Positions 28,652-37,629 of a stretch of DNA of 64,000 bases are shown here, in pieces (the stretch's first letter is position 1; each line of letters opens with the position of its first letter). Under the pieces are notes generated by a model. The model saw nothing but the letters and a program-made list of their open reading frames with translations. It made no database searches and was not told the origin of the DNA. The DNA is from Streptomyces cellulosae (GTDB taxonomy: Bacteria > Actinomycetota > Actinomycetes > Streptomycetales > Streptomycetaceae). The position numbers and the translations under genes were made by a program. Location of the stretch: contig NZ_JOEV01000006.1 in assembly GCF_000721105.1 (NCBI RefSeq), positions 186,001 through 250,000 on the forward strand, given 5' to 3'.

Positions 28652-29722
28652 ATGCGCTCACTTCGCCGTCATCCGCTGCTTGTTCCGGCGCTGCTGTGCG
28701 CGTTCGCCGTGCTCGCGGCCCGTCCCACCGACGGGGGCGATGGCGGTGCGGGTGAGGGTGCGTACGGCTCGGCGGACTCCGGGATCAGCGGGCAGGTGGC
28801 CCGGCTGTACGAGGACGCGGCGGTGGCGACGCAGCGGTACGAGGCGGGACGGCTCAAGGCCGAGGGGCAGCGGGCGCGGGCGCTGCGAGTCGAGGCGCTC
28901 CTCGACCGGGAGCGACGGGAGAGCGCGGTGATGCATGAGGACCTGGGCCGTATCGCACGGGCCCAGTACCGCAGCGGCGGCGGACTGCCGCTCACCGCGC
29001 AGCTCATCCTCGCCGACAGCCAGGATGAGCTGATGCGCGGTCAGCACGTCTTCTCGCAGACGCAACTGGCGGTCAACAACGCGATCGACAAGAGCCGTCG
29101 GGCCGAGCGCCGGCTTGCCGCGGACGAGGCGAAGGCCGTGGCGGCCTGGCAGGCCCTGGAGCAGCGGAACGCCGAACTCGCCGGCCTGAAGAAGGACATC
29201 GAGCAGAAACTCGACCAGGCGCGCCGGCAGTTGCAGGGGCAGGCGGACGCGTCCGTCGCGGCCGGTGCCTGCCGTGGCGCCGTCCGGCTCGATCAGCCGC
29301 GGAAGGCCGTCACGAACGCATGGGTCGCTCCTGTGGAGGCGTACACGCTGTCCGCCGGCTTCGGCAGCGGCGGTGCCCGGTGGGCGAACCGGCACACCGG
29401 GCAGGACTTCGCGGTGCCGATCGGTACGCCGGTGCGGGCGGTCGGCGCCGGCCGGGTGGTGAAGGTGTCGTGCGGGGGCGCCTTCGGGATCGAGGTGGTC
29501 GCGGAGCACATGGGCGGCTACTACACGCAGTACGCCCATCTCGCCGCCGTCACCGTCGACCAGGGTGAGCAGGTGAGTGCGGGGCAGTGGATCGGTCAGT
29601 CGGGCACGTCCGGCAACTCCACCGGCCCGCACCTGCACTTCGAGGTGCGGGTCACCCCGGAGATGGGCTCGGCGGTCGATCCGGTGCCGTGGTTGGCGGC
29701 AAGAGGAGTGCCATTGGGATAG
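28652..29722 (+). CDS. Secreted M23 (LytM-type) peptidase with coiled-coil
   Basis: 356 residues. An N-terminal signal/anchor (LLVPALLCAFAVLAA) is followed by a long helical coiled-coil (about 50-195, Arg/Glu/Ala-rich) and the M23 domain (about 225-350), with metal/catalytic motifs RHTGQDFAVPIGTP and GPHLHFEVRV. M23 enzymes cut peptidoglycan cross-links; the coiled-coil resembles EnvC/NlpD-type activators. HTGQD supplies the H and D ligands and HLH the rest, so it should be active. The stand-alone gene starts 155 bp after cydDC. Confidence 0.88.
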   Translation: MRSLRRHPLLVPALLCAFAVLAARPTDGGDGGAGEGAYGSADSGISGQVARLYEDAAVATQRYEAGRLKAEGQRARALRVEALLDRERRESAVMHEDLGRIARAQYRSGGGLPLTAQLILADSQDELMRGQHVFSQTQLAVNNAIDKSRRAERRLAADEAKAVAAWQALEQRNAELAGLKKDIEQKLDQARRQLQGQADASVAAGACRGAVRLDQPRKAVTNAWVAPVEAYTLSAGFGSGGARWANRHTGQDFAVPIGTPVRAVGAGRVVKVSCGGAFGIEVVAEHMGGYYTQYAHLAAVTVDQGEQVSAGQWIGQSGTSGNSTGPHLHFEVRVTPEMGSAVDPVPWLAARGVPLG

Positions 29723-29778
29723 CACCCGCGCGGAGTGCCGTTGGGGGGACGGTCGGGCCGGGCGAAGGCCGCCCGCGG

Positions 29779-30648
29779 CTATGCGCGTTCCGCCAGCAGC
29801 TGCTCGATCACGACCGCGACCCCGTCCTCGTTGTTGGCGACCGTCCGGCCGCTGGCCGCCGCTATCACGTCCGGGTGCGCGTTGCCCATCGCGTAGGACC
29901 GGCCCGCCCACGTGAGCATCTCGACGTCGTTGGGCATGTCCCCGAAGGCGACGACCTCCTCGTGCGAGATGCCGCGTTCGGCGCAGCACAGGGCGAGCGT
30001 GCTGGCCTTGGAGACGTCGGGACCGCTGATCTCCAGCAGGGCGCTGGGGCTGGAGCGGGTGACGTTGGCGCGCTCTCCGATGGCGAGGCGAGCGAGGGTG
30101 AGGAAGGCGTCCGGGTCGACCGTGGGGTGGTAGGCGAGGATCTTGAGGACCGGCTCGTCGGCGCCGGGGCCGTCCGGTGCCAGCAGGTCCTCGGCCGGTG
30201 CCAGGGAGTCCGGGATCTCCAGATGCAACTTCGGATAGTCCGGCTCCTGGTAGAAGCCGTACGTCTGCTCCACGGCGTACACCGTGCCCGGCGCCGCCTC
30301 ACGCAGCAGCCGTACGGCGTCCAGCGCGTTGTCCCGGGCCAGTTCGCGTACCTTCACGAACTTGTGCGCGCCGGGGCCGCCGTGCAGGTCGACCACCGCG
30401 GCGCCGTTGCCGCAGATGGCCAGGCCGTGGCCGTGGACATGGTCGCTGACGACGTCCATCCAGCGGGCCGGGCGGCCGGTGACGAAGAAGACCTCGATGC
30501 CCGCCTCCTCGGCCGCGGCGAGGGCGGCGACGGTGCGCGCGGAGACCGAATTGTCGTCGCGCAGCAGGGTGCCGTCCAGATCGGTGGCGATCAGTCGCGG
30601 CGGGGCGGTGGCGGCGGGGGTTTCGGGCTGTCGAGTCGCTGAGGTCAC
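29779..30648 (-). CDS. Cof-type HAD phosphatase
   Basis: 289 residues from a GTG at 30648 (AGGAGA 8 nt upstream). Motif I is [13 protein letters not shown], motif II is FFVTGRPAR and motif IV is [11 protein letters not shown], with a C2-type cap between II and III as in Cof/YbiV sugar-phosphate phosphatases. Substrate unknown. A paralogue at 39171-39986 has the same layout. The frame upstream to 31575 is antisense noise over the neighbouring LLM gene. It is 80 bp downstream of the LLM gene, behind a hairpin. Confidence 0.88.
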   Translation of the reverse strand: MTSATRQPETPAATAPPRLIATDLDGTLLRDDNSVSARTVAALAAAEEAGIEVFFVTGRPARWMDVVSDHVHGHGLAICGNGAAVVDLHGGPGAHKFVKVRELARDNALDAVRLLREAAPGTVYAVEQTYGFYQEPDYPKLHLEIPDSLAPAEDLLAPDGPGADEPVLKILAYHPTVDPDAFLTLARLAIGERANVTRSSPSALLEISGPDVSKASTLALCCAERGISHEEVVAFGDMPNDVEMLTWAGRSYAMGNAHPDVIAAASGRTVANNEDGVAVVIEQLLAERA

Positions 30649-30668
30649 CCGGCCATTCTCCTGCAGTC

Positions 30669-30690
30669 GGCCCGCAGGTCCGTGCGGGCC
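30669..30690. terminator. Hairpin terminator after the LLM oxidoreductase gene
   Basis: An 8-bp perfect stem (GGCCCGCA and its complement) with a 6-nt loop, 38 bp past the minus-strand stop at 30729. Confidence 0.65.
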
Positions 30691-30728
30691 TGCGGACATC
30701 TGCGGTGCCACCGCTCTCACCTGCCCCG

Positions 30729-31640
30729 TCAGCGCAGTTGAGCGGGTGCTTCCATGGCGATCTGCTCGAAGACCTTCTCGTCCGCGGCGAAGTCCGAGTC
30801 GGGGATCGGCCAGTGGATCACGATCTCGGTGAAGCCAAGGTCCCGGTGCCGGCCCGCGAAGTCCACGAACGCGTCGAGGGACTGGAGCGGACGTGCGCGG
30901 TCCGGGGTGAAGCCGGTCAGCAGGACCTTGTCCATGTCCCGCACGTCCCGTCCGAGCGCGGCGCAGGCGTCGGCCAGCTTCTCGGTCTGTCCGCGGAGGG
31001 CCTGAACCGACTGGTCGGGGGTGCCGTTCTCGTACAGCCTGGGGTCGCCGGTGGTCACCCAGGCGTGTCCGTACCGAGCGGCGAGCTCGAGCCCGCGGGG
31101 GCCGGTCGCGGCCACCGCGAAGGGCAGCCGGGGCCGCTGTACGCAGCCAGGGATGTTGCGTGCCTCGTGCGCCGAGTAGTGGTCGCCCTTGTACGACACA
31201 CCCTGGGCACCGTCTTCGGTCAGCAGCCGGTCGAGGAGTGACACGAACTCGGCGAAGCGGTCGGCCCGCTCGCGCGGGGTCCACGGCTCCTGTCCGAGCG
31301 CCGTGGCGTCGAATCCGGTGCCGCCCGCGCCGACACCGAGCGTGATACGCCCGCCGGAGATGTCGTCGAGGGAGATCAGCTCCTTGGCGAGGGTCACCGG
31401 CTGCCGGAAGTTCGGAGAGGTCACCAGCGTGCCCAGGCGCAGGGTGTCGGTGATGCCCGCGGCGGCGGTCAGCGTCGGTACGGCACCGAACCAGGGCCCG
31501 TCCCGGAAGCTGCGCCAGGACAAGTGGTCGTAGGTGTAGGCAGCGTGGAACCCGAGTTGCTCCGCGCGTTGCCATGTCGAACGGCCACCCTCGTGCCAGC
31601 GGCGGTACGGAAGGATCACAGTGCTCAGACGCAGACTCAT
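30729..31640 (-). CDS. LLM-class (luciferase-like) flavin/F420-dependent oxidoreductase
   Basis: 303 residues from the ATG at 31640 ([15 protein letters not shown]). The TIM-barrel luciferase-like fold is shown by AYTYDHLSW near the N-terminus, the central [11 protein letters not shown] and [21 protein letters not shown]. In actinobacteria most of these use coenzyme F420 or FMN; which one, and the substrate, cannot be read from sequence. A perfect parS lies 26 bp upstream of the start. Monocistronic with a following hairpin. Confidence 0.85.
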   Translation of the reverse strand: MSLRLSTVILPYRRWHEGGRSTWQRAEQLGFHAAYTYDHLSWRSFRDGPWFGAVPTLTAAAGITDTLRLGTLVTSPNFRQPVTLAKELISLDDISGGRITLGVGAGGTGFDATALGQEPWTPRERADRFAEFVSLLDRLLTEDGAQGVSYKGDHYSAHEARNIPGCVQRPRLPFAVAATGPRGLELAARYGHAWVTTGDPRLYENGTPDQSVQALRGQTEKLADACAALGRDVRDMDKVLLTGFTPDRARPLQSLDAFVDFAGRHRDLGFTEIVIHWPIPDSDFAADEKVFEQIAMEAPAQLR

Positions 31641-31665
31641 GGGTCGAGCGTATGCGGACGATCGT

Positions 31666-31679
31666 GTTTCACGTGAAAC
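31666..31679. other. parS site (perfect)
   Basis: GTTTCACGTGAAAC between the LLM oxidoreductase start and the end of the hypothetical gene at 31692. Confidence 0.9.
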
Positions 31680-31691
31680 ACTCACGGACGG

Positions 31692-32138
31692 TCATCGCAC
31701 CCGTCCGCTCAGCCATGGGCTGAGCGTGATCATCGGCAGGTACTCCTTGTGGGTGCGGTCGCCGGGCAGCGGCACGATCAGGAAGCAGCCGGGCGGGAAG
31801 CGGCGGCCCTTGACGTGGGCGAGGTCGCCGAAGACAGAGCTCAGGAAGGCGGGCACGTCATCGCGCGGGATGTCGGGACACTCGACGCCCTCGACATCGA
31901 TCAGGGCGTCGCCTTCGGGGTAGAGCCGCACGCTCACCCGAGGAACGCCGCCGAACTCGACGTAGGCCTCATGGGGCAGCGAGCCGTCCGGGTCGGCCGT
32001 GACCCCGACGCCCGCGGCGCTGCGGCGGGAGGTCTGGTCTGCGCCGATGTCGTGGGTGACCTCGATCTCGCGCGCGAATTCCTCGGCGAGGGCCCGCAGT
32101 GCCGCGACGGCGGCTTCGGTGGTGGGGAAGTGGTCCAT
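31692..32138 (-). CDS. Conserved hypothetical protein
   Basis: 148 residues, acidic, soluble, without signal or membrane segments. I do not recognise a family. The N-terminal half is helical (AAVAALRALAEEFAREIEV) and the rest looks like alternating strands (YVEFGGVPRVSVRLYPEGDALIDVEG). The codon pattern is normal for this genome, which supports it being real. It follows the kptA gene by 25 bp on the same strand, so the two are probably cotranscribed, but no functional link is evident. Confidence 0.65.
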   Translation of the reverse strand: MDHFPTTEAAVAALRALAEEFAREIEVTHDIGADQTSRRSAAGVGVTADPDGSLPHEAYVEFGGVPRVSVRLYPEGDALIDVEGVECPDIPRDDVPAFLSSVFGDLAHVKGRRFPPGCFLIVPLPGDRTHKEYLPMITLSPWLSGRVR

Positions 32139-32163
32139 ACCACTGATTCTGGCGGACCGGAGG

Positions 32164-32727
32164 TCAGTGCCGCTCGGGAAACCGCAGGTACTCGGGCGGT
32201 ACCGCCTTCGTCAGCCACACCCCGTTCGCGCTCACGTGGAAGAGGTGGCTGTCGCGGTGCATGGCATCGGCGTCCACCGACAGCACGACCGGCCGGCCGC
32301 GGCGGGCGCCGACGCGGGTCGCCGTCTCCCGGTCGGGCGAGAGGTGCACGTCGTGACGGTTCATGGCCCGCAGCCCTTCGGTGCGGATCGCGTCCAGGAA
32401 GCGGGCCACGGTTCCGTGGTAGAGGTACGGCGGCGGGGTCGCGGGCGCCAGTCCCAGGTTGACGTCGATGCTGTGGCCCTGGCTGGCGCGGATCCGGGTG
32501 CCGTCGATCGCGAAGCGCCGCTTGTCATTGGCAGCGACCACGTGGTCCAGCTCTGCCCGGGTGAACCGGAAGCCGTGCGCGGCGGCCGCGGCGATCAGCG
32601 TGTCGGTCTCGACCCACCCGCCCTCGTCGAGGGTGAGTCCGATCCGCTCCGGTTGGTGCCGTAGATGCTTCGACAGATACTTGGACACCTTGACGGTGCG
32701 TTGTTCATCCATGCGTCTTTCGTCCAT
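32164..32727 (-). CDS. kptA: RNA 2'-phosphotransferase (Tpt1/KptA family)
   Basis: 187 residues from the ATG at 32727; the ATG at 32712 is an alternative. Tpt1/KptA moves a 2'-phosphate from RNA to NAD+, releasing ADP-ribose 1'',2''-cyclic phosphate. In fungi it finishes tRNA splicing; the bacterial role is unknown. Family motifs are present: VSKYLSKHLRHQPERIGL at the N-terminus, IRASQGHSIDV, YHGT and an Arg-rich HLSPDRETATRVGAR. Three DnaA-like boxes lie just upstream of the start. Confidence 0.92.
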   Translation of the reverse strand: MDERRMDEQRTVKVSKYLSKHLRHQPERIGLTLDEGGWVETDTLIAAAAAHGFRFTRAELDHVVAANDKRRFAIDGTRIRASQGHSIDVNLGLAPATPPPYLYHGTVARFLDAIRTEGLRAMNRHDVHLSPDRETATRVGARRGRPVVLSVDADAMHRDSHLFHVSANGVWLTKAVPPEYLRFPERH

Positions 32728-32783
32728 ATCGCCAGCCTGCCGGGAGGGATGTGAATCACGCGAATGATTTTGCCGCCGATGTT

Positions 32784-32837
32784 TGATCCACAACCAAGTG
32801 CGGTTATCCACAGGGAAATTGGCGATTCTGTGGACAA
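32784..32837. other. Cluster of three DnaA-box-like sites upstream of kptA
   Basis: TTATCCACA at 32804-32812 and TTGTCCACA (reverse strand) at 32829-32837 are perfect boxes; TGATCCACA at 32784-32792 has one mismatch. They lie in the 121-bp gap between kptA and the hydrolase-SDR gene. Confidence 0.7.
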
Positions 32838-32848
32838 CGATCCTTGGC

Positions 32849-34606
32849 TTACAGCGGTGGCTCCAGCCGTGCGATCGCCCGCAGTGCCCCGGGTGTGATG
32901 CGGGACAGGAGACGGGCGCCGCGGGCCTCGGGCGTCACCGCAACCACGGCCTGATTGCGCACCACCGCCCGCAGGACGGCGTCGGCGACCTTCTCCGGCG
33001 GGTAGTTGCGCAGCCCGTAAAGCCGGGCGGTGCGCTGTCGGCGCCGCTTCTCCTCGGCGGCGTCGACGCCCACGAAGCGCGCGGTCGAGGTGATACCGGT
33101 GTTGACCAAGCCCGGACAGATCGCGCTCACCCCGATCCCCCGGGCGGCCAGCTCCGCGCGCAGGCATTCACTCAGCATCAGCACCGCAGCCTTGGAGGCG
33201 CTGTAGGCGGGCAGTGCCCTGGAGGGCTGGTACGCGGCGGCCGACGCGGTGTTGACGATGTGGCCGCCCTGTCCGCGCTCGGCCATCTGCTTCCCGAAGA
33301 GCCGGCAGCCGTGGATCACGCCCCACAGGTTGACGTCGAGGACCTTCTTCCAGTCCTCCGGGGTGGTGTCGAAGAAGGAGCCGGACAGGCCGATGCCCGC
33401 GTTGTTCACCAGGATGTCCACGACGCCGTAGTCGGCGGCGACCTTCGTGGCGAGCTTCTCCATGGCCTGCGCGTCGGAGACGTCGACCGTCTCCGCCCAG
33501 GCCATGGGCGCGCCGGCCAGCCGGGACTGCTCGGCGGTGCGGGCCGCCGCCTCGGCGTCCCGGTCGACGGCCACCACACGCGCTCCGGCTTCGGCGAACG
33601 CGAGCGCCGTGGCCCGTCCGATGCCGCTGCCCGCGCCGGTGACCAGGACGAGCTGCCCGCCGAAGCGGTCGGCGTACCGGCCCGTCGCCGTAACGGGCTC
33701 AGGCCTTCCGCCCTCCACACCCTCCACGAACTCCGTGATCCAGGAAGCCAGTTGGTCGGGGCGGGTGCGCGGGACCCAGTGTTTGGCCGGAAGGGTGCGC
33801 CGCGTCAACTGCGGAACCCACTGCTCCAGTTCGTCGTAGAGCCTCTCCGACAGGAACGCGTCGCCGAGGGGCGTGATGAGCTGCACGGGCGCATGGGCGT
33901 ACGCGTCCGCACGAGGGCGGCGCAGCCGGGCCCGGACGTTGTCGCGGTACAGCCACGCCCCGTGCGCAGCGTCCGTGGGCAGCGTCGAGGTCGGGTAGCC
34001 GCCGCCGGGGACCTTCTCGACGCGCTCCAGGAGCCGGGGCCAGCGCTTGCCGAGAGGGCCGCGCCAGGCCAGCTCGGGCAGGACCGGCGTGTGCAACAGG
34101 TACACGTACCAGGACTTGGCGCCCTGGCCGAGCAGCTGGCCGACCCGGCGCGGAGTGGGGCGCCTAAGGCGCCTGTCGATCCAGTGGCCGAGGTGGTCCA
34201 GGGACGGGCCGGACATCGAGGTGAAAGAGGCGATGCGGCCCTCGGCGCGCCGGACCGTGGCGAACTCCCAGGCCTGTACCGACCCCCAGTCGTGCCCCAC
34301 CAGATGCACGGGCCGGCCCGGGCTGACGGCGTCCGCGACGGCCAGGAAGTCGTCCGTCAGTTTCTCCAGCGTGAACCCGCCGCGCAACGGCTCGGGTGCC
34401 GTGGACCGGCCGTGGCCCCGGACGTCGTACAGAACGACGTGGAAGCGCTCGGCCAGCCGGGGCGCCACCTGGGACCACACCTCCTTGCTGTCCGGGTAGC
34501 CGTGCACCAGGACGACCGTCGGCGCCGACGGGTCCCCCAGCTCGGCCACGGACAGCTCGACCCCACCGGTGTGCACCCGGCGCTCCCGCGCGCCCTCAAC
34601 AGGCAC
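32849..34606 (-). CDS. Alpha/beta-hydrolase fused to a short-chain dehydrogenase
   Basis: 585 residues. The first 290 are an alpha/beta-hydrolase of epoxide-hydrolase type: oxyanion motif HGYPDSKEVW, nucleophile elbow GHDWGS and a cap region. The second half (about 300-585) is a classical SDR: cofactor motif TGAGSGIG, NNAG, then the catalytic Ser (NTASAAA), Tyr and Lys in YSASK. In the elbow the nucleophile position is Asp (GHDWG), as in epoxide hydrolases and dehalogenases. A single protein could hydrolyse and then oxidise or reduce the same substrate (inference). Similar fusions occur in other actinobacteria. Monocistronic. Confidence 0.88.
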   Translation of the reverse strand: MPVEGARERRVHTGGVELSVAELGDPSAPTVVLVHGYPDSKEVWSQVAPRLAERFHVVLYDVRGHGRSTAPEPLRGGFTLEKLTDDFLAVADAVSPGRPVHLVGHDWGSVQAWEFATVRRAEGRIASFTSMSGPSLDHLGHWIDRRLRRPTPRRVGQLLGQGAKSWYVYLLHTPVLPELAWRGPLGKRWPRLLERVEKVPGGGYPTSTLPTDAAHGAWLYRDNVRARLRRPRADAYAHAPVQLITPLGDAFLSERLYDELEQWVPQLTRRTLPAKHWVPRTRPDQLASWITEFVEGVEGGRPEPVTATGRYADRFGGQLVLVTGAGSGIGRATALAFAEAGARVVAVDRDAEAAARTAEQSRLAGAPMAWAETVDVSDAQAMEKLATKVAADYGVVDILVNNAGIGLSGSFFDTTPEDWKKVLDVNLWGVIHGCRLFGKQMAERGQGGHIVNTASAAAYQPSRALPAYSASKAAVLMLSECLRAELAARGIGVSAICPGLVNTGITSTARFVGVDAAEEKRRRQRTARLYGLRNYPPEKVADAVLRAVVRNQAVVAVTPEARGARLLSRITPGALRAIARLEPPL

Positions 34607-34835
34607 CTGGGTCTCCTCTCCTCCGCTCAGCGCCGCAGGTGCGGCAGATTTTCCTCCAGCCAGCAGGCACGCTGCTCGAGGCCCGCGTCAATAGGCCTCC
34701 GGGCTGAGAACAGCTCTGCGTAGCTCTCAGGTAGGGGGGTCCCCTACGGGCCCGTACGACTGGAGTCTGAGGCGAAGACGGCTCTGGGGGTTGACGACTG
34801 GCGTGGTCCGCGTCACTACTTTCGAAGATGTGACT

Positions 34836-35813
34836 GTGATCGCGACCGAAAGCCTGAGCAAGCGGTACCCCCGGGTGACCGCGCTTGACCGGCTCTCCGT
34901 GGACGTCGGGCCCGGTGTGACCGGACTCGTCGGAGCCAATGGAGCCGGCAAGTCCACACTGATCAAGATCCTGCTGGGTCTGTCCCCCGCCACCGAGGGC
35001 CGCGCCGAAGTGCTCGGCCTCGATGTCGCCACCAAGGGCGCCGCCATCCGTGAGCGGGTCGGCTACATGCCGGAGCACGACTGTCTGCCGCCCGACGTCT
35101 CGGCCACCGAGTTCGTCGTGCACATGGCGCGCATGTCCGGCTTGCCGCCCGCCGCCGCCCGCGAACGCACCGCGGACACCCTGCGCCATGTCGGGCTGTA
35201 CGAGGAGCGCTACCGCCCCATCGGCGGTTACTCCACCGGTATGAAGCAGCGAGTGAAGCTCGCGCAGGCCCTCGTGCACGACCCGCAGCTGGTTCTCCTG
35301 GACGAGCCGACCAACGGCCTCGACCCGGTCGGCCGTGACGAGATGCTCGGCCTCATCCGCCGCATCTACACCGACTTCGGCATCTCGGTCCTGGTCACCT
35401 CCCACCTGCTGGGCGAACTGGAGCGCACCTGCGACCACGTGGTGGTGGTCGACGGCGGCAAGCTCCTGCGCTCCAGCTCCACCACCGACTTCACCCAGAC
35501 CACCACGACCCTCGCGATCGAGGTCACCGACACCGACGAGCACCCGGACGGCACCCGCGCCGTGCGCGAGGCGCTGCACGCGCGCGGGATGGACGTCCTC
35601 GACAGCGGCGGCGGCCTGCCGGGCGCCGGACACGTGCTGCTGCTCACCGCGCAGGGCGAGGAGACCTACGACCTGGTGCGCGATGTGGTCGCCGACCTCG
35701 GCCTCGGCCTGGTGCGCATGGAACAGCGCCGGCACCACATCTCGGAGGTCTTCACGAACAGCGACGAACAGCGCGACGCGCAGCGGAAGGAGGCGGTCGG
35801 CCATGGCAACTGA
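34836..35813 (+). CDS. ABC transporter ATP-binding protein (first of two)
   Basis: About 325 residues from a GTG at 34836; GTGs at 34803 and 34830 are alternatives and none has a strong ribosome site, so a short-leadered message is possible. Walker A GANGAGKST (about residues 38-46), signature YSTGMKQRVKLAQAL, Walker B LVLLDEPTNGLDP and switch His in VTSHLL are complete. The type is DrrA/CcmA-like for ABC-2 exporters, with a C-terminal extension. Its end overlaps the next permease start by 11 bp. Substrate unknown. Confidence 0.9.
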   Translation: MIATESLSKRYPRVTALDRLSVDVGPGVTGLVGANGAGKSTLIKILLGLSPATEGRAEVLGLDVATKGAAIRERVGYMPEHDCLPPDVSATEFVVHMARMSGLPPAAARERTADTLRHVGLYEERYRPIGGYSTGMKQRVKLAQALVHDPQLVLLDEPTNGLDPVGRDEMLGLIRRIYTDFGISVLVTSHLLGELERTCDHVVVVDGGKLLRSSSTTDFTQTTTTLAIEVTDTDEHPDGTRAVREALHARGMDVLDSGGGLPGAGHVLLLTAQGEETYDLVRDVVADLGLGLVRMEQRRHHISEVFTNSDEQRDAQRKEAVGHGN

Positions 35814-36711
35814 ACACTCCGTAGCCGCACCTTCGGGTGACCAGACCCGTATCCACAACATCGGCTACCGCACCTACGACGGCCCCCGTCTGGGTCGCGC
35901 CTACGCCCGCCGCTCCCTCTACTCGCAGTCCCTGCGCGGCGCCTACGGCCTCGGCCGCTCGGTCAAGTCCAAGGTGCTGCCGATGCTGCTGTTCGTGGTG
36001 ATGTGCGTTCCAGCGGCCATCATGGTGGCCGTCGCGGTCGCCACGAAGGCCAAGGAACTGCCCCTCGACTACACGCGCTACGCGATCGTCATGCAGGCCG
36101 TCATCAGCCTGTACGTCGCCTCGCAGGCACCCCAGTCCGTCTCGCGCGACCTGCGCTTCAAGACCGTACCGCTGTACTTCTCGCGGCCCATCGAGACCGC
36201 GGACTACGTACGGGCCAAGTTCGCGGCGATGGCCTCCGCGCTGTTCATCCTCACCGCCGCTCCGCTGCTGGTGCTCTACGTGGGCGCCCTGCTGGCCAAG
36301 CTCGACTTCGCCGACCAGACCAAGGGATTCGCGCAGGGAGTCGTCTCCGTGGCCCTGCTCTCGCTGCTCTTCGCCGGCCTCGGTCTGGTGGTCGCGGCGA
36401 TCACCCCGCGCCGCGGCTTCGGCATCGCGGCCGTGATCGCGGTCCTGACCATCTCCTACGGCGCCGTCTCCACCCTCCAGGCCATCGCCGAGGCACAGTC
36501 CAGCACCGGATCCATCGCCTGGATCGGCCTGTTCTCGCCCATCACGCTCATCGACGGCGTGCAGTCCGCGTTCCTGGGAGCCAGTTCCGCGTTCCCCGGA
36601 GGGGTCGCACCGACCAACGGGGAGGGCGTGGTCTACGTCCTCCTCACCCTCGGCCTGATCGCCGCCTGCTACGGCCTCCTGATGCGCCGCTACCGAAAGG
36701 TCGGACTGTGA
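35803..36711 (+). CDS. ABC-2 type transporter permease (first of two)
   Basis: 302 residues from the ATG at 35803 (GGAAGGAGG upstream), inside the end of the preceding ATPase gene. It has a soluble N-terminus (IHNIGYRTYDGPRLGRAYAR), then about six membrane helices beginning VLPMLLFVVMCVPAAIMV. The motif YFSRPIETADYVRAKFAA between helices is typical of ABC-2 permeases that partner one ATPase. Its stop overlaps the GTG of the second ATPase (GTGA), so the operon is tightly coupled. Confidence 0.85.
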   Translation: MATEHSVAAPSGDQTRIHNIGYRTYDGPRLGRAYARRSLYSQSLRGAYGLGRSVKSKVLPMLLFVVMCVPAAIMVAVAVATKAKELPLDYTRYAIVMQAVISLYVASQAPQSVSRDLRFKTVPLYFSRPIETADYVRAKFAAMASALFILTAAPLLVLYVGALLAKLDFADQTKGFAQGVVSVALLSLLFAGLGLVVAAITPRRGFGIAAVIAVLTISYGAVSTLQAIAEAQSSTGSIAWIGLFSPITLIDGVQSAFLGASSAFPGGVAPTNGEGVVYVLLTLGLIAACYGLLMRRYRKVGL

Positions 36712-37619
36712 CCACGCTCACCATCGACCACGTCTCACGCTGGTTCGGCAACGTGGTCGCCGTCAACGACATCACCATGACCATCGGCCCCGGCGTCACC
36801 GGCCTGCTGGGTCCCAACGGCGCCGGAAAGTCCACCCTCATCAACATGATGGGCGGCTTCCTCGCCCCCTCCACCGGCACCGTCACCCTCGACGGACAGC
36901 AGGTGTGGCGCAACGAGGCGATCTACCAGCACATCGGCGTCGTCCCCGAGCGCGAGGCGATGTACGACTTCCTCACCGGGCGCGAATTCGTCGTCGCCAA
37001 CGCCGAGTTGCACGGCCTGGGCGCCAAGGCGGCCCAGAAGGCGCTGGCCACGGTCGAGATGGAGTCCGCGCAGGACCGCAAGATCTCGACCTACTCCAAG
37101 GGCATGCGCCAGCGCGTGAAGATGGCGAGCGCCCTGGTCCACGACCCGTCGCTGCTCCTGCTCGACGAGCCCTTCAACGGCATGGACCCGCGCCAGCGCA
37201 TGCAGCTGATGGACCTGCTGCGGCGCATGGGCGACGAGGGCCGCACGGTGCTGTTCTCGTCGCACATCCTCGAAGAGGTCGAGCAACTCGCCTGGCACAT
37301 CGAGGTCGTGGTCGCCGGACGGCACGCGGCCAGTGGCGACTTCCGCAAGATCCGCCGCCTGATGACCGACCGTCCGCACCGCTACCTGGTGCGCTCCAGC
37401 GACGACCGCGCTCTCGCGGCCGCGCTGATCGCCGACCCGTCGACGTCCGGCATCGAGGTCGACCTCGCCGAGGGCGCCCTGCGTATCCAGGCCGTCGACT
37501 TCGGCCGCTTCACGGCCCTGCTGCCGAGGGTCGCGAGGGACCACGGCATCCGGCTGCTCACGGTCTCGCCGTCCGACGAGTCCCTCGAGTCCGTCTTCTC
37601 GTATCTCGTCGCGGCGTAG
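36708..37619 (+). CDS. ABC transporter ATP-binding protein (second of two)
   Basis: 303 residues from the GTG at 36708. Walker A GPNGAGKST (about 37-45), signature YSKGMRQRVKMASAL, Walker B LLLLDEPFNGMDP, switch SSHILEEVEQL. It is clearly paralogous to the first ATPase and belongs with the following permease, so the operon encodes two ATPase/permease pairs that may form one heteromeric exporter. The GTGA overlap upstream and 10-bp gap downstream imply balanced synthesis. Confidence 0.92.
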   Translation: MTTLTIDHVSRWFGNVVAVNDITMTIGPGVTGLLGPNGAGKSTLINMMGGFLAPSTGTVTLDGQQVWRNEAIYQHIGVVPEREAMYDFLTGREFVVANAELHGLGAKAAQKALATVEMESAQDRKISTYSKGMRQRVKMASALVHDPSLLLLDEPFNGMDPRQRMQLMDLLRRMGDEGRTVLFSSHILEEVEQLAWHIEVVVAGRHAASGDFRKIRRLMTDRPHRYLVRSSDDRALAAALIADPSTSGIEVDLAEGALRIQAVDFGRFTALLPRVARDHGIRLLTVSPSDESLESVFSYLVAA

Positions 37620-37629
37620 GAGGCCCAAG

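Noticed and set aside
29779..31575. 598-residue ORF on the minus strand
   Set aside because: Only the last 289 residues are a real HAD protein; the first part is out-of-frame translation of the LLM gene.
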